Shown here piece by piece: positions 43,167 through 51,772 of a DNA stretch of 64,000 nucleotides; within the stretch, counting starts at the first letter, position 1, and each line of letters begins with the position of its first letter. The translations under genes and the position numbers were made by a program. This stretch comes from Parasutterella excrementihominis YIT 11859 (GTDB lineage Bacteria > Pseudomonadota > Gammaproteobacteria > Burkholderiales > Burkholderiaceae_F). The notes under the pieces were generated by a model. It had not been told where the DNA came from, made no database searches, and was given only the letters and a program-made list of their open reading frames with translations. Where the stretch lies: contig NZ_GL883695.1 of NCBI RefSeq assembly GCF_000205025.1, forward strand, positions 1 to 64,000, read 5' to 3'.

Positions 43167-43334
43167 ATGTCAGAGAGTGCATGGCAGCTATTGATGATCA
43201 TTTTGGCGCCGGTGGTGTTCATCAATTTGGTGCTGTTTGGGTTGCTGGTGAGAGCGGCGTTTGAACTACGAGGGGAGAAAAAGAATGCGAATTTACAGAA
43301 TCAAGGAAGAGGAAGTTCTACGTTTGACTGCTGA
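43167..43334 (+). CDS. Small membrane protein, 55 aa
   Basis: ATG 43167 with GAGG upstream. One membrane segment (about residues 7-31) and a charged tail. Overlaps the next gene by 50 bases. Function unknown. Confidence 0.5.
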   Translation: MSESAWQLLMIILAPVVFINLVLFGLLVRAAFELRGEKKNANLQNQGRGSSTFDC

Positions 43335-43509
43335 GGGATACGAGGACCTATACGGGGAATCCATATCTGAGTGGTTCAATTGGGTTAATGAATCTGCTGA
43401 CCCGGATGAAGTCAGGAAGGCGACTCTTAAGGCCTGGGGCTTGTTGAAGCGCAATTCTGATTTAACCGGTGAACAGTCGAACCGGGAGGAATGGAAGTAT
43501 GAGCTTTGA
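43285..43509 (+). CDS. Small acidic phage protein
   Basis: 74 aa from the ATG at 43285 (GGGGAG upstream). Helical and acidic. Its end overlaps the following gene start at 43499. No family recognised. Confidence 0.55.
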   Translation: MRIYRIKEEEVLRLTAEGYEDLYGESISEWFNWVNESADPDEVRKATLKAWGLLKRNSDLTGEQSNREEWKYEL

Positions 43510-43672
43510 TTCTAGAAGCTTCGTTCTATCGCTCAGTTGCATCGGCGGGATCCTCTACTTAGCAGATATTTTCTGGTTTACATGGAGTGGGTCGAACATA
43601 GATTACTGCATGGCCTAGGTTGTCGGAATCTTTATCGGAGCCGTTATCGGCTCAATCAGGTGGCGTAAATGA
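43499..43672 (+). pseudogene. Two-segment membrane protein gene with in-frame amber codon
   Basis: The ATG at 43499 opens 39 codons with one membrane segment, then TAG at 43616-43618. The same frame continues for 17 codons (VVGIFIGAVIGSIRWRK) to TGA at 43670, with a second membrane segment and a stop that overlaps the next ATG at 43669 in ATGA fashion. The overlap implies that the full 56-codon frame was the original gene. Confidence 0.55.
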
Positions 43673-44007
43673 GTGGCTGCTGCCTCTACTGCATTCATGC
43701 TCAGGCCTTTTGGATAGGAACTGACGGGAAGAAGCATTTGCCTCCCAAACAGTCCTTTGGGGACATGTACATCTACTGCCACCATCCGAAGAAAGGCGCC
43801 GGTATCGAGTGCTATCCGGTCTCGTTTGCTCGATGCTCCGTGTTCGAGCAGGCAGGAGACGAGCAAATTCAACGCAGGAGAGACTTCTTTTCACAGTTTG
43901 AACGTTGGCCTTCGCACGCTCAGATCATCGCTCAACGGAACTCTAATGTTCTGGAAACAGCATCAAAGAATTCAATCAAACCACACAAACTCAATCAGGA
44001 GGGATAA
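43669..44007 (+). CDS. Cys-rich phage protein
   Basis: 112 aa. CCLYCIH and YCHH with later cysteines may bind a metal ion. Start overlaps the amber-split gene. Function unknown. Confidence 0.6.
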   Translation: MSGCCLYCIHAQAFWIGTDGKKHLPPKQSFGDMYIYCHHPKKGAGIECYPVSFARCSVFEQAGDEQIQRRRDFFSQFERWPSHAQIIAQRNSNVLETASKNSIKPHKLNQEG

Positions 44008-44364
44008 ATGAAAAGGTTTTTACAAGCAAAAGGACGGCTCAAGGTCGGTGAAATGAACCGAACTGAGGCCGCCTATCGAGATTACCTGGAACAACAGAAA
44101 AACTCTGGGTTAATTCTCAAATACTGGTTCGAGCGGTTCACATGGAAGATTGCCTCAAACCGATGCTCATACACGCCTGATTTTTTGGTCATGCGTCCGG
44201 ATAGATCTCTTGAACTCCACGAGGTCAAAGGTTCCCTGAAAATCTTTGCAGATGACAGCAAAGTTAAATGCAAGGTTTGCTCGGATGAGTGCCCGATTCC
44301 GCTGTTTGTCGTCACGCCTAAACCGAAGAAAGAGGGAGGGGGCTGGAATGTATTGGCCTACTAG
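44008..44364 (+). CDS. DUF1064-like nuclease-fold protein
   Basis: 118 aa. TPDFLVM followed by LELHEVKG gives the D...E-x-K core of the PD-(D/E)xK fold typical of phage DUF1064 proteins (Holliday-junction or restriction-like nucleases). Directly follows its neighbour with no gap. Confidence 0.7.
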   Translation: MKRFLQAKGRLKVGEMNRTEAAYRDYLEQQKNSGLILKYWFERFTWKIASNRCSYTPDFLVMRPDRSLELHEVKGSLKIFADDSKVKCKVCSDECPIPLFVVTPKPKKEGGGWNVLAY

Positions 44365-44527
44365 CACTGAAGGTTATGTTTTCTGGATGATCAATTGCTA
44401 CGTCGCGATGTTCGTCTTCCTTTGGATCTTCAAATGGATTACGGATTATTTAGAACGCCGCGACAAACTCAGAAAAAAGGTTGAGTTCTGGGGGCTATCA
44501 GCTCTCGGGATTATTTATCTCACGTGA
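44348..44527 (+). CDS. Small membrane protein, 59 aa
   Basis: ATG 44348 with GGAGGGGG upstream, overlapping the DUF1064 gene by 17 bases. Membrane segment about residues 11-31, basic stretch, second short hydrophobic end. Function unknown. Confidence 0.5.
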   Translation: MYWPTSTEGYVFWMINCYVAMFVFLWIFKWITDYLERRDKLRKKVEFWGLSALGIIYLT

Positions 44528-44537
44528 GGACTCTTGG

Positions 44538-45029
44538 ATGACAGAAACAGAACAAAAACTCATTGATGATCTCAGACCTCGTTTGGACAATTGGCGCCGG
44601 GCATATCGTGACCGTGTTGTCAAAAACGTCTCAATTGCCTACGCAGTGGAGAGAGCTCTCGCATTGACGAGAAACAAGACGGATTTTTCTGAGGACTACA
44701 CAGACGACAATGGCGAAAACGGTCTGAGTTCCTGCGAAATCGACATGAAAGATGCGGACTTCCTCAACACCGTTTGGCAAAACTTCTCGGCGCCGGGAAC
44801 CGAAGTTCTCTCTATCGGAACCCATGGTCTGAATGTCCGGACAGCGAAACTGATTGTTCTGCTATATGTGTTTGGCTCCCAGTCTTTATTGAGCAAGGCA
44901 GGTAAGCGAATCTGGAACATCAAGCGGAGAAAGCTTGATCTGTGGACTGAAGATGCCTTGATATTTTTCGCTTTTCGAATTCGATATTTCGAACAAATCA
45001 ACGAAAGGAAGGTTAAAAATGCGACTTGA
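44538..45029 (+). CDS. Phage hypothetical protein
   Basis: 163 aa from the ATG at 44538 (GAGG upstream); an upstream frame start is rejected. Basic C-terminal half (KRIWNIKRRKLDL). Its place before the late genes would suit a late regulator, but no motif supports this. Confidence 0.55.
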   Translation: MTETEQKLIDDLRPRLDNWRRAYRDRVVKNVSIAYAVERALALTRNKTDFSEDYTDDNGENGLSSCEIDMKDADFLNTVWQNFSAPGTEVLSIGTHGLNVRTAKLIVLLYVFGSQSLLSKAGKRIWNIKRRKLDLWTEDALIFFAFRIRYFEQINERKVKNAT

Positions 45030-45444
45030 TTGGAATTTGATAAGAACGATTCTCGCTCACGTTGAAGCTGAGACGATCAAAGAGTTTTTACAGGATATGG
45101 ATAGCCTTTCTATATGGGGTGAGGGTAAATCACCGTGGGAAAGGCTAGACGAGAAGCAGAAAACTCTTAAAAGTGTGCTAGGTCATTTTGAAATCTTGCT
45201 AGATGCGGGAATCCTTAAAAACGGACAAGTAACGCGACGCTCGGATGGGAGTTTTGAATTTTGGGACTTTCAAGGGGTCTACATATCGATGTCCGGGCAT
45301 GACTTACTTGACGCTTTGCGAGATAAAACCATTTGGGAAAAAATTAAAAGAATGTCAAAAAGAAGCGGCGTCTCCCTCTCTTGGGAGTTCATTAAAGCGG
45401 CTATCCCTATAGCAATTCAGCAGGCACTTAAAAATGTTTCTTAA
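45019..45444 (+). CDS. DUF2513-family protein
   Basis: 141 aa, overlapping the previous gene by 11 bases. MRLDWNLIRTILAHVE and SGHDLLDALRDKTIW-EKIK are typical of DUF2513, a small phage and mobile-element family of unknown role. Confidence 0.7.
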   Translation: MRLDWNLIRTILAHVEAETIKEFLQDMDSLSIWGEGKSPWERLDEKQKTLKSVLGHFEILLDAGILKNGQVTRRSDGSFEFWDFQGVYISMSGHDLLDALRDKTIWEKIKRMSKRSGVSLSWEFIKAAIPIAIQQALKNVS

Positions 45445-45487
45445 GATGGACCTATTTATTTTTTCTTCTATTCAGGCTAAACTTTTC

Positions 45488-45660
45488 GCAAGTGCTCAAA
45501 ACACTTGCCATCTAGCGTCGCCGTTGCGTTAATTTACGGACTTTTTTATGCCCGAGTGTGAGGCTAATACAATACCCTCGCGGAAATACGCCCGCAGACT
45601 AGATGCTGTTTTGAGCACTTGGGCTCCTAACTCAAAATTAGGAGATTTATAAATATTCAT
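45488..45660 (+). promoter_or_regulatory. Structured leader of the BRO-N gene with alternative foldings
   Basis: GCAAGTG (45488-45494) pairs locally with CACTTGC (45502-45508), but CAAGTGCTCAAAACA (45489-45503) is also a perfect 15-base complement of 45607-45621, and CATCTAG (45509-45515) of 45599-45605. The two foldings exclude each other. CCGT/ACGG (45521-45539) followed by T6 could be a weak terminator between them. Another hairpin CTCCTAA/TTAGGAG (45624-45644) sits near the start. No gene in this 230-base gap. Confidence 0.5.
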
Positions 45661-45674
45661 CTAGGAGATAGTCG

Positions 45675-46514
45675 ATGACTACTCAAGCTCTCACAAACTT
45701 CACGTTTGAAGATTGTTCTATTCGCGTTTTTGGCGATTTCATTAAACCTCTTTTTGTGGCCGCCGATGTTTGCAAAGCTCTAAGCATTCAAAACGTCACA
45801 CAAGCTCTACAGTCATTAGCTCCATTTGAACGGTCTATGTTAAACATAGGGCGTCAGGGGAATGCCAATGTCGTAACCGAAAGCGGTCTCTATACTTTAA
45901 TCCTCCGTTGCCGTGACGCGGTTAAAGAAGGAACCTTCGCTTACCGTTTTCGCGTTTGGGTCACTAACGAGGTTCTCCCGGCAATTCGAAAACAAGGTTT
46001 TTACGCAGTTCAGAAAGAGCAGAACAGCTCCCTGATCACTAACGCCCAACAAGTTGCCATCCAACAGGCAGTAGCAAGACGCGCAAAGAAAACGGCTGTG
46101 TACTATCAGACGATCTACCGCGCGATCAAGGTACGCTACCAAATCCCACGCTACACAGAACTCAAACAGTCGCAATTCGAGGACTGCCTGCGCTTTATTG
46201 AAACGGTTGACTTGAGCGTACCTGAAGCACCAGCCTCTGAGCCTACCAAGACTGAAAGACAACGATACGTTGTTTACGCGGATTTCTTGAAGACCCTGCA
46301 AGTGTTCTGCTACTACCAGCGCTACCTTTTCAGAAAACCTCTGATGCAGGCAATGCGGGTCATGCTGGCGTTGGATGTACCCGACGCAAGTAAACTTTGG
46401 GACGTTGTGAACAACCTTAATTTTGTTGAGCTCGAACGCTCGCTCGATGATCTCGGATTTTCAGTCAAAGACCTTGACTGTTACAAGCATTGGGCGTTGA
46501 CGCACGCTGCCTAA
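45675..46514 (+). CDS. BRO-N domain protein, antirepressor-like
   Basis: 279 aa. N-terminal BRO-N domain (VAADVCKALSIQNVTQALQSL; residues 5-115) and a C-terminal helical domain like ORF6C-type regions (RAIKVRYQIPRYTEL, about 165-190). Many phage BRO/antirepressors counter the CI-type repressor or regulate late entry. AGGAG precedes the start. The structured leader upstream suggests controlled expression. Confidence 0.8.
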   Translation: MTTQALTNFTFEDCSIRVFGDFIKPLFVAADVCKALSIQNVTQALQSLAPFERSMLNIGRQGNANVVTESGLYTLILRCRDAVKEGTFAYRFRVWVTNEVLPAIRKQGFYAVQKEQNSSLITNAQQVAIQQAVARRAKKTAVYYQTIYRAIKVRYQIPRYTELKQSQFEDCLRFIETVDLSVPEAPASEPTKTERQRYVVYADFLKTLQVFCYYQRYLFRKPLMQAMRVMLALDVPDASKLWDVVNNLNFVELERSLDDLGFSVKDLDCYKHWALTHAA

Positions 46515-46534
46515 CAATCGAAATTTGAAACTCC

Positions 46535-46563
46535 GCCCCTCCAGCCCGAGGGGCTTCTTTTTG
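46535..46563 (+). terminator. Intrinsic terminator after BRO-N gene
   Basis: GCCCCTC (46535-46541) and GAGGGGC (46548-46554) with a six-base loop, followed by TTCTTTTT. Confidence 0.85.
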
Positions 46564-46566
46564 GTG

Positions 46567-46720
46567 TATAGTCACAAGTAGACAATTTCAAGCCTGTTTG
46601 CCAGGCCGCCTAGAGGCTTAAAGATGACGGTTCCTTGCGGAGGAACCGGTGTGTCCAGAGAGAAGAGGATGCAAAACTTAAGCCAGGCGAATATGAGAGC
46701 TCCGATTTCGGGGCTTTTTT
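46567..46720 (+). ncRNA. Candidate structured non-coding RNA
   Basis: TATAGT at 46567-46572 may be a -10 box (no clear -35). Hairpins follow: AAGCC/GGCTT enclosing CCTG/CAGG (about 46590-46619), CGGTTCC/GGAACCG (about 46628-46648) and a terminator AGCTCCG/CGGGGCT (about 46698-46715) then T6. No reading frame with a ribosome site fits. Length about 140 nt. Not recognised as a known RNA class. Confidence 0.45.
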
Positions 46721-46759
46721 GTTATCTGTTGCCTCTCAGAGGTCAACAACGGAACTTTT

Positions 46760-47245
46760 ATGATCGAACCCAATAAGTACGACATCCAGACTGCATCCAT
46801 CCTTATCGATACCGCCAAAGCCGAACTGGATAGAAAAATTATCGCCGAGCTTCCGGAGCAAACCAAGCGGCTAGCCTTCTACCAAGGCTTCTGCGTCGTG
46901 GTTCTCGGTGTCCTGTTTTATCTATTCGACAACCATTTCTTCCAAGGCTGGAGTTTGTGGCTGGCAGTTGTTTCCGGTGCTTTAGGCTTTGCGTCCTTGC
47001 TGATGTCGATTATCTTTTCAAGCGGCGCTGCTTATCCTTCCGGAATTTGCAAGGATTACCTGAGATGGCTGAACACTCATTACCAAGATGATGTGCCAGT
47101 TCTATCCGTCCAGAAGGATTTGCTCAAACAGTATCAGCGCTCGATTGATGCTCTGAACGCTATTCATAACAGACGAGGATATGCGCTCCGGACAATCAAT
47201 TTTTTGTTGATTCTGTCAATTATCTTGGGGTGCTTGGCCCTTTGA
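46760..47245 (+). CDS. Phage membrane protein
   Basis: 161 aa with three hydrophobic segments (about 40-60, 67-90, 142-160). No motif of holin families is decisive. Flanked by terminators on both sides, so it may be a separately transcribed moron-type gene. Confidence 0.6.
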   Translation: MIEPNKYDIQTASILIDTAKAELDRKIIAELPEQTKRLAFYQGFCVVVLGVLFYLFDNHFFQGWSLWLAVVSGALGFASLLMSIIFSSGAAYPSGICKDYLRWLNTHYQDDVPVLSVQKDLLKQYQRSIDALNAIHNRRGYALRTINFLLILSIILGCLAL

Positions 47246-47333
47246 TTTCTTTAGCGGTTTCATTGTTGTCCACAACGTTTATCGACAAACCGCACAGCCT
47301 CTCGGTGGGCTTAAGCACCGAGCCAAACAAAGC

Positions 47334-47369
47334 AAAACCCCGACAGTTGCGAGCTGTACGGGGTTTTTA
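47334..47369 (+). terminator. Intrinsic terminator
   Basis: AAAACCCCG (47334-47342) and CGGGGTTTT (47359-47367) with ACAG/CTGT inside. A strong two-way terminator after the 46760 gene. Confidence 0.85.
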
Positions 47370-47432
47370 GTGTCAACCTAGAACCAGTAGGTCGATATGG
47401 AGATTATATCAAAGCACTGTAGGAAGCTAGTC

Positions 47433-47552
47433 ATGGAACTATTAGACCGTTATCCGAAATGGTCCTTTTTTCTCCGTTGGGGTTTCTCCATCATTGCGAT
47501 GATGTGCATGACCGTCATATCTTTTGCCTTCGCTTACTCGCTGATTAAGTAG
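47433..47552 (+). CDS. Small membrane protein, 39 aa
   Basis: AGGAAG about ten bases before the ATG. Basic N-terminus and one membrane helix (about 17-38). Enclosed by terminators at 47334 and 47690, so independently expressed. Function unknown. Confidence 0.5.
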   Translation: MELLDRYPKWSFFLRWGFSIIAMMCMTVISFAFAYSLIK

Positions 47553-47689
47553 TCAAGCGACAAAGTTACAACATCCAGCAAGCCTAGACTCCCAACGGGA
47601 AGATGCTCACTCCGCTGGATTTCTAATTCTCCTGACGAGAATGTCGGAGAAAACCGCCTTAACAAACTATCTCCTTGGGGTTGGTTGGA

Positions 47690-47727
47690 GTGCGCTCGGC
47701 TGAAAATGCTGGGCGCACCTTTTTTTA
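47690..47727 (+). terminator. Intrinsic terminator before packaging genes
   Basis: GTGCGC (47690-47695) and GCGCAC (47713-47718), then CTTTTTTT. It ends four bases before the ParB-like start, so the late genes need their own promoter or antitermination. Confidence 0.8.
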
Positions 47728-47730
47728 ACT

Positions 47731-48309
47731 ATGAAAGAATCTGAACTCAAAATTCTCTACAGGCCGGTCAATGACCTGATTCCGTATGCAAACAATGCCC
47801 GGACGCATTCTGAAGAACAGGTGAATCAAATCGCCAGTTCGATCAAGGAATTTGGGTTCAACAATCCAATCCTTGTGGATGAACAAGGCGGAGTGATTGC
47901 CGGACATGGACGCTTAAAGGCGGCCAAAAAGCTTGGTCGTAAGTTTGTTCCGACCATCGAGCTAAGCGGATTATCCGATCCGCAGAAGAAAGCCTTTATC
48001 CTCGCAGACAATCGAATTGCTCTTAATTCCGGCTGGGATATTGATCTCCTGAGAATTGAGCTGCAGGAATTGCAGAATACAGATTTGGCACTGGTCACTG
48101 GTTTCTCCGACGAAGAGTTGAATGCTTTGTTGTGTGGAACCACCGAACTCGCTGAGGAAGAGGAAGAACCGGAAAAAGAGGAGCCCGAGGCAGACCGCTT
48201 TAATCTGACGCTCTCAATTCCGATCGAATACAAAGAGCAGGTTCAGGATTTCGTTAAGAGTTTCGGACCTGAGGATTTAATTCAGAAGATCATCGATGTG
48301 ACCAGTTAA
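47731..48309 (+). CDS. ParB-like N-terminal domain protein
   Basis: 192 aa. ARTHSEEQVNQIASSIKEFGF, GGVIAGHGRLKAAKKLG and ILADNRIAL are the ParB/Srx-fold signature. No methylase domain is fused, unlike many phage homologues. The C-terminus is acidic (EEEEEPEKEEPE). Position just before terminase suggests a role at the packaging site, by inference. Confidence 0.8.
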   Translation: MKESELKILYRPVNDLIPYANNARTHSEEQVNQIASSIKEFGFNNPILVDEQGGVIAGHGRLKAAKKLGRKFVPTIELSGLSDPQKKAFILADNRIALNSGWDIDLLRIELQELQNTDLALVTGFSDEELNALLCGTTELAEEEEEPEKEEPEADRFNLTLSIPIEYKEQVQDFVKSFGPEDLIQKIIDVTS

Positions 48310-48328
48310 CCAAAAGAAGGTTGAAGGC

Positions 48329-48778
48329 ATGGAAGAAAAAGTTCAAAAGAAGCGGACTCGTCCACGCATTCAGATTGATCTGGAGAAGGTTGAACAACTG
48401 GCTCAGGTTTGTGACAACGAGGAAGAGATTGCTCTCGCGCTCGGGATTAGTTATCGAACCTTGAGAAATCGAAAAAAAGATTTTGCCAATTTTGCCACCG
48501 CCATAAAAAAGGGAAAGGCTAAGGCCAACGCCTTTGTTGGTGGCAAGTTGATGGCTCTCATCCGAGAGGGAAATCCGGCAGCGACCATTTTTTACATGAA
48601 GAGTCGCTGTGGGTGGAAAGAGACTGACCGTAAGGAAATTACCGGCAAAGATGGAGAGCCGGTTAAAGTCGACAAGGTTAACCAGCTGGATCTAAGCAAG
48701 CTCACCTTGGAACAATTAGACGCGCTGGAGGGTATTGTGAATGCGGCTTCCAACGATACAGGAGATCAGACTAGCTAA
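48329..48778 (+). CDS. Terminase small subunit
   Basis: 149 aa. N-terminal HTH (NEEEIALALGISYRTLRNRKK) that recognises phage DNA, and a helical C-terminus, followed by the large subunit with a 38-base overlap. Name rests on the HTH and position. Confidence 0.8.
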   Translation: MEEKVQKKRTRPRIQIDLEKVEQLAQVCDNEEEIALALGISYRTLRNRKKDFANFATAIKKGKAKANAFVGGKLMALIREGNPAATIFYMKSRCGWKETDRKEITGKDGEPVKVDKVNQLDLSKLTLEQLDALEGIVNAASNDTGDQTS

Positions 48779-50189
48779 GGCCCGAAAGGGCTTGTCTTAC
48801 TTCACATTGCACACAAAACCTGACTACCTGCTCGGCTGGGTACACAAAGAAATTTGTGATGAGCTAGACAGGTTCCTGCAGGACGTGGCGGACAAAAAGT
48901 CTCCTCGGCTAATTATCACGATGCCTCCGAGATCCGGGAAGAGTGAGCTTGTTTCTAGGCGCTTTCCGGCTTTTGCCCTTGGGAGAAATCCGGAGCTTCA
49001 AATCATCGCAACATCGTATTCTTCAGACCTATCACAGCGCTTCAACAGAGATGTTCAGCGCGTAATAGATGATGAGAAATACTTTGACCTGTTTCCGAAT
49101 ACTCGGCTCAGCAATTCGAGAGTGCGTACCGACTCCCGGGGATCCTATATAAGAACCTCTGACCTCTTCGAGATTGTTGGTCATGCCGGCGCCTATCGTT
49201 CTTGCGGTGTGGGTGGGGGCATAACAGGTCAGGGTGCCGATATCCTGATTATCGATGACCCGATTAAAGACCGAGCTCAAGCAGGTTCTAAGACTATTCG
49301 AGACTCCATTTGGGATTGGTACACATCGACCGCATACACCCGACTGTCTCCCGGAGGAGGCGTCATCGTAATGGCCACCCGTTGGCACACAGACGATCTG
49401 ATTGGTCGATTGATCCAGAGAATGGGAGAGGGAGATACATTCCGGATCGTGAATTATCCGGCAATTGCGGAGCATGACGAATTGCACCGCAAAGCTGGGG
49501 AAGCCCTGCATCCTGAGCGGTATCCGCTCTCAACTCTGCTGCAGATCCAGAAAACGATCGGCAGTCGTGACTGGGAGGCACTGTATCAGCAGCATCCGGT
49601 TCCCGATGGCGGTGCTTTATTCAAGCTCGAGTGGTTTAGAAGATGGACAGCAACAAGCCTTCCGCCAGAGTTTGACCATACGCTCATGTCGTGGGATATG
49701 ACGTTCAAGGATTCCAAAAACTCCGACTATGTGGTCGGTCAAGTGTGGGGCAAAAAAGGACCGAATTTTTACCTGCTTGATCAAGTACGGGGCCAATGGG
49801 ATTTTGTGAAGACAAAAGAGATGGTCCGAGTTCTTGCCCATAAGTGGCCGCGTGTTGTCCGGAAGCTGGTTGAAGATAAGGCGAACGGATCGGCGGTGAT
49901 CTCTGAGCTGAAATCTACGGTTTCGGGATTTGTTCCGATAACGCCCACTGAATCGAAAGAGGCCCGGGCATCGTCCGTCACTCCTTATTTTGAGGCAGGG
50001 AATGTTTTTATTCCGGAAGACAGTGCAGCGCCTTGGGTGCCGCATTACGTCAGTGAGTTGCTTGAGTTTCCCGCAGGTTCTCACGATGACCAGGTGGACA
50101 GCACAACTCAGGCATTGAACTATTTCCGCAACGGCTCAGGCGTCATTCTGACCCGAGAGCAGATGCAGCAGGCACGTTTTAGATTTTGA
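48741..50189 (+). CDS. Terminase large subunit
   Basis: 482 aa. Walker A in MPPRSGKSE (about residue 64), Walker B in ILIIDDP (about 170), and nuclease acidic residues in SWDMTFKD and HDDQVDS. This is the ATP-driven packaging motor and DNA cutter. GGAGGG upstream of the start. Confidence 0.95.
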   Translation: MRLPTIQEIRLAKARKGLSYFTLHTKPDYLLGWVHKEICDELDRFLQDVADKKSPRLIITMPPRSGKSELVSRRFPAFALGRNPELQIIATSYSSDLSQRFNRDVQRVIDDEKYFDLFPNTRLSNSRVRTDSRGSYIRTSDLFEIVGHAGAYRSCGVGGGITGQGADILIIDDPIKDRAQAGSKTIRDSIWDWYTSTAYTRLSPGGGVIVMATRWHTDDLIGRLIQRMGEGDTFRIVNYPAIAEHDELHRKAGEALHPERYPLSTLLQIQKTIGSRDWEALYQQHPVPDGGALFKLEWFRRWTATSLPPEFDHTLMSWDMTFKDSKNSDYVVGQVWGKKGPNFYLLDQVRGQWDFVKTKEMVRVLAHKWPRVVRKLVEDKANGSAVISELKSTVSGFVPITPTESKEARASSVTPYFEAGNVFIPEDSAAPWVPHYVSELLEFPAGSHDDQVDSTTQALNYFRNGSGVILTREQMQQARFRF

Positions 50190-50194
50190 AAATC

Positions 50195-51772
50195 ATGAAT
50201 CAACTGGACGAAAACAAACGCCGAAAGATCAATCAAGAGATTCTCGACGCGGCAGGCTCTCGCTTCGTGCCTCCTAGAACATCGTTCTCTTCGGAAGATG
50301 CTAAAGCGCTCTTTTATCCTCCGATCACTTTGAACACCAAAGAGCCGGAGAAAGAGGAGTCTCGCTTCACGAACGATGCCGCGATTGGCTCGAGTTTCAA
50401 CGCGTACTATGCATCTTTGACACAGCACGCTTTGGACCTAGGACAGTTCCCGATGACATCGTTTGTCGGTTACGGTGTCCTTCAGAATATCGCCCAAAAC
50501 GGCATGATCCGCACCTGTATTCAGACTGTCGCGGATGATATGTGCCGGGAATGGATTCAGGTAGAGGGCGGTGAAGACGAATCGGCGGATAACGTTAAGC
50601 AGCTCCAAGATCTGCAGGAGAACAAGTATCGACTGAGACGGCTTTTTAATGAAGCCCTGAGCCTCGTCGGCTTCATGGGAGGATGCTTCATTTTCGTTGA
50701 CACAGGAGTCGAAGGAGAGGCTCTAAAGCTCCCTCTTAATTTCTCTGACAAATCAGCAGAACTGGTTGGCGAGGATAAGTCGGTCAAATTTATTGTCATT
50801 GATCCGGTAAATGTCTCGCCTGGTTTTTACAACGCCAACCAGCCGCTCAAAGATGATTACCTTAAGCCAAAGTCTTGGTTTGTTTTTGGGCAAGAGGTGC
50901 ATGCATCTCGTCTTATTCGACTGGTTGACAATGAGCCCCCTTTACTTCTGAGACCAGCCTATAACTTCCTTGGAATCCCACAGGCTCAGATCTTATGGGA
51001 CTATGTGCTGCACTGGAACAAGGCCAGAGAAACGGGCGTCAGCATTCTGGAGAAACTCAACCTCACGGTATTCAAAACAAATTTTGCTGAGGCTTTTGAA
51101 GCTGGCGGGATTGAGCAGTTAGACGCGAAGATGATGCTCTTACAGCGTTATCGCTCTAATGAGGCCATTTTTGCCTGTGATTCTTCCGAGGATCTGCAGA
51201 ACATCACACTGACGATCTCAGGAGTTGAAGGCATTATTCGTCAAGCTCTGGAATTCATTGCGGCCATTAACCGTACACCGGCGGTCAAGCTGCTCGGAAT
51301 CTCTCCGAGCGGTTTCAACGCTACCGGTCAGAGCGACATCCGGAATTACTACGACCATATCAAATCAAAACAAGAGCTCAATCGAGACGCAATTCAAACT
51401 GTCTTGAAAGCTATCCAGTTGGTGGAATTTGGACACGTTGATCAGTCCATTACATTCAAATTCAACGAACTTGGAGAGGCAGATGCCGCGGCCACAGCAA
51501 TCACGGCCAAGACGAAGGTCGACATGTTGGCTGTTCTGCAGGACCGCAATGTTCTGAGTGCTGAAGAGGTCCGTGAGTTTGTCCGACGCGATTCCGATAT
51601 GGGTTTGGACTTCATTCCGGAAGAATTGCCGGAAGGGATGGAGGGAGAGCTCATGACCGATGATCCCAGTCAGCAGAATGAGCTGATGAACAACTTCCTG
51701 AAACAGCGCTCGGCCGAGAACGTGGCGCCGGCGCCGAAGGTTGATGAAGACAAAGCTGGAGAGATTTTCTAA
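50195..51772 (+). CDS. Portal protein, DUF1073 family
   Basis: 525 aa from the ATG at 50195 (weak ribosome site; an in-frame TTG nine bases earlier is possible). MTSFVGYGVLQNIAQNG and the following MIRTCIQTVADDMCREWI match DUF1073 portals. Forms the head-tail entry ring. Confidence 0.88.
   Translation: MNQLDENKRRKINQEILDAAGSRFVPPRTSFSSEDAKALFYPPITLNTKEPEKEESRFTNDAAIGSSFNAYYASLTQHALDLGQFPMTSFVGYGVLQNIAQNGMIRTCIQTVADDMCREWIQVEGGEDESADNVKQLQDLQENKYRLRRLFNEALSLVGFMGGCFIFVDTGVEGEALKLPLNFSDKSAELVGEDKSVKFIVIDPVNVSPGFYNANQPLKDDYLKPKSWFVFGQEVHASRLIRLVDNEPPLLLRPAYNFLGIPQAQILWDYVLHWNKARETGVSILEKLNLTVFKTNFAEAFEAGGIEQLDAKMMLLQRYRSNEAIFACDSSEDLQNITLTISGVEGIIRQALEFIAAINRTPAVKLLGISPSGFNATGQSDIRNYYDHIKSKQELNRDAIQTVLKAIQLVEFGHVDQSITFKFNELGEADAAATAITAKTKVDMLAVLQDRNVLSAEEVREFVRRDSDMGLDFIPEELPEGMEGELMTDDPSQQNELMNNFLKQRSAENVAPAPKVDEDKAGEIF

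Noticed and set aside
47553-47730. cos or pac site upstream of the ParB-like gene
   Set aside because: Some small hairpins are present, but no recognisable cos/pac sequence; cannot be placed from sequence alone.
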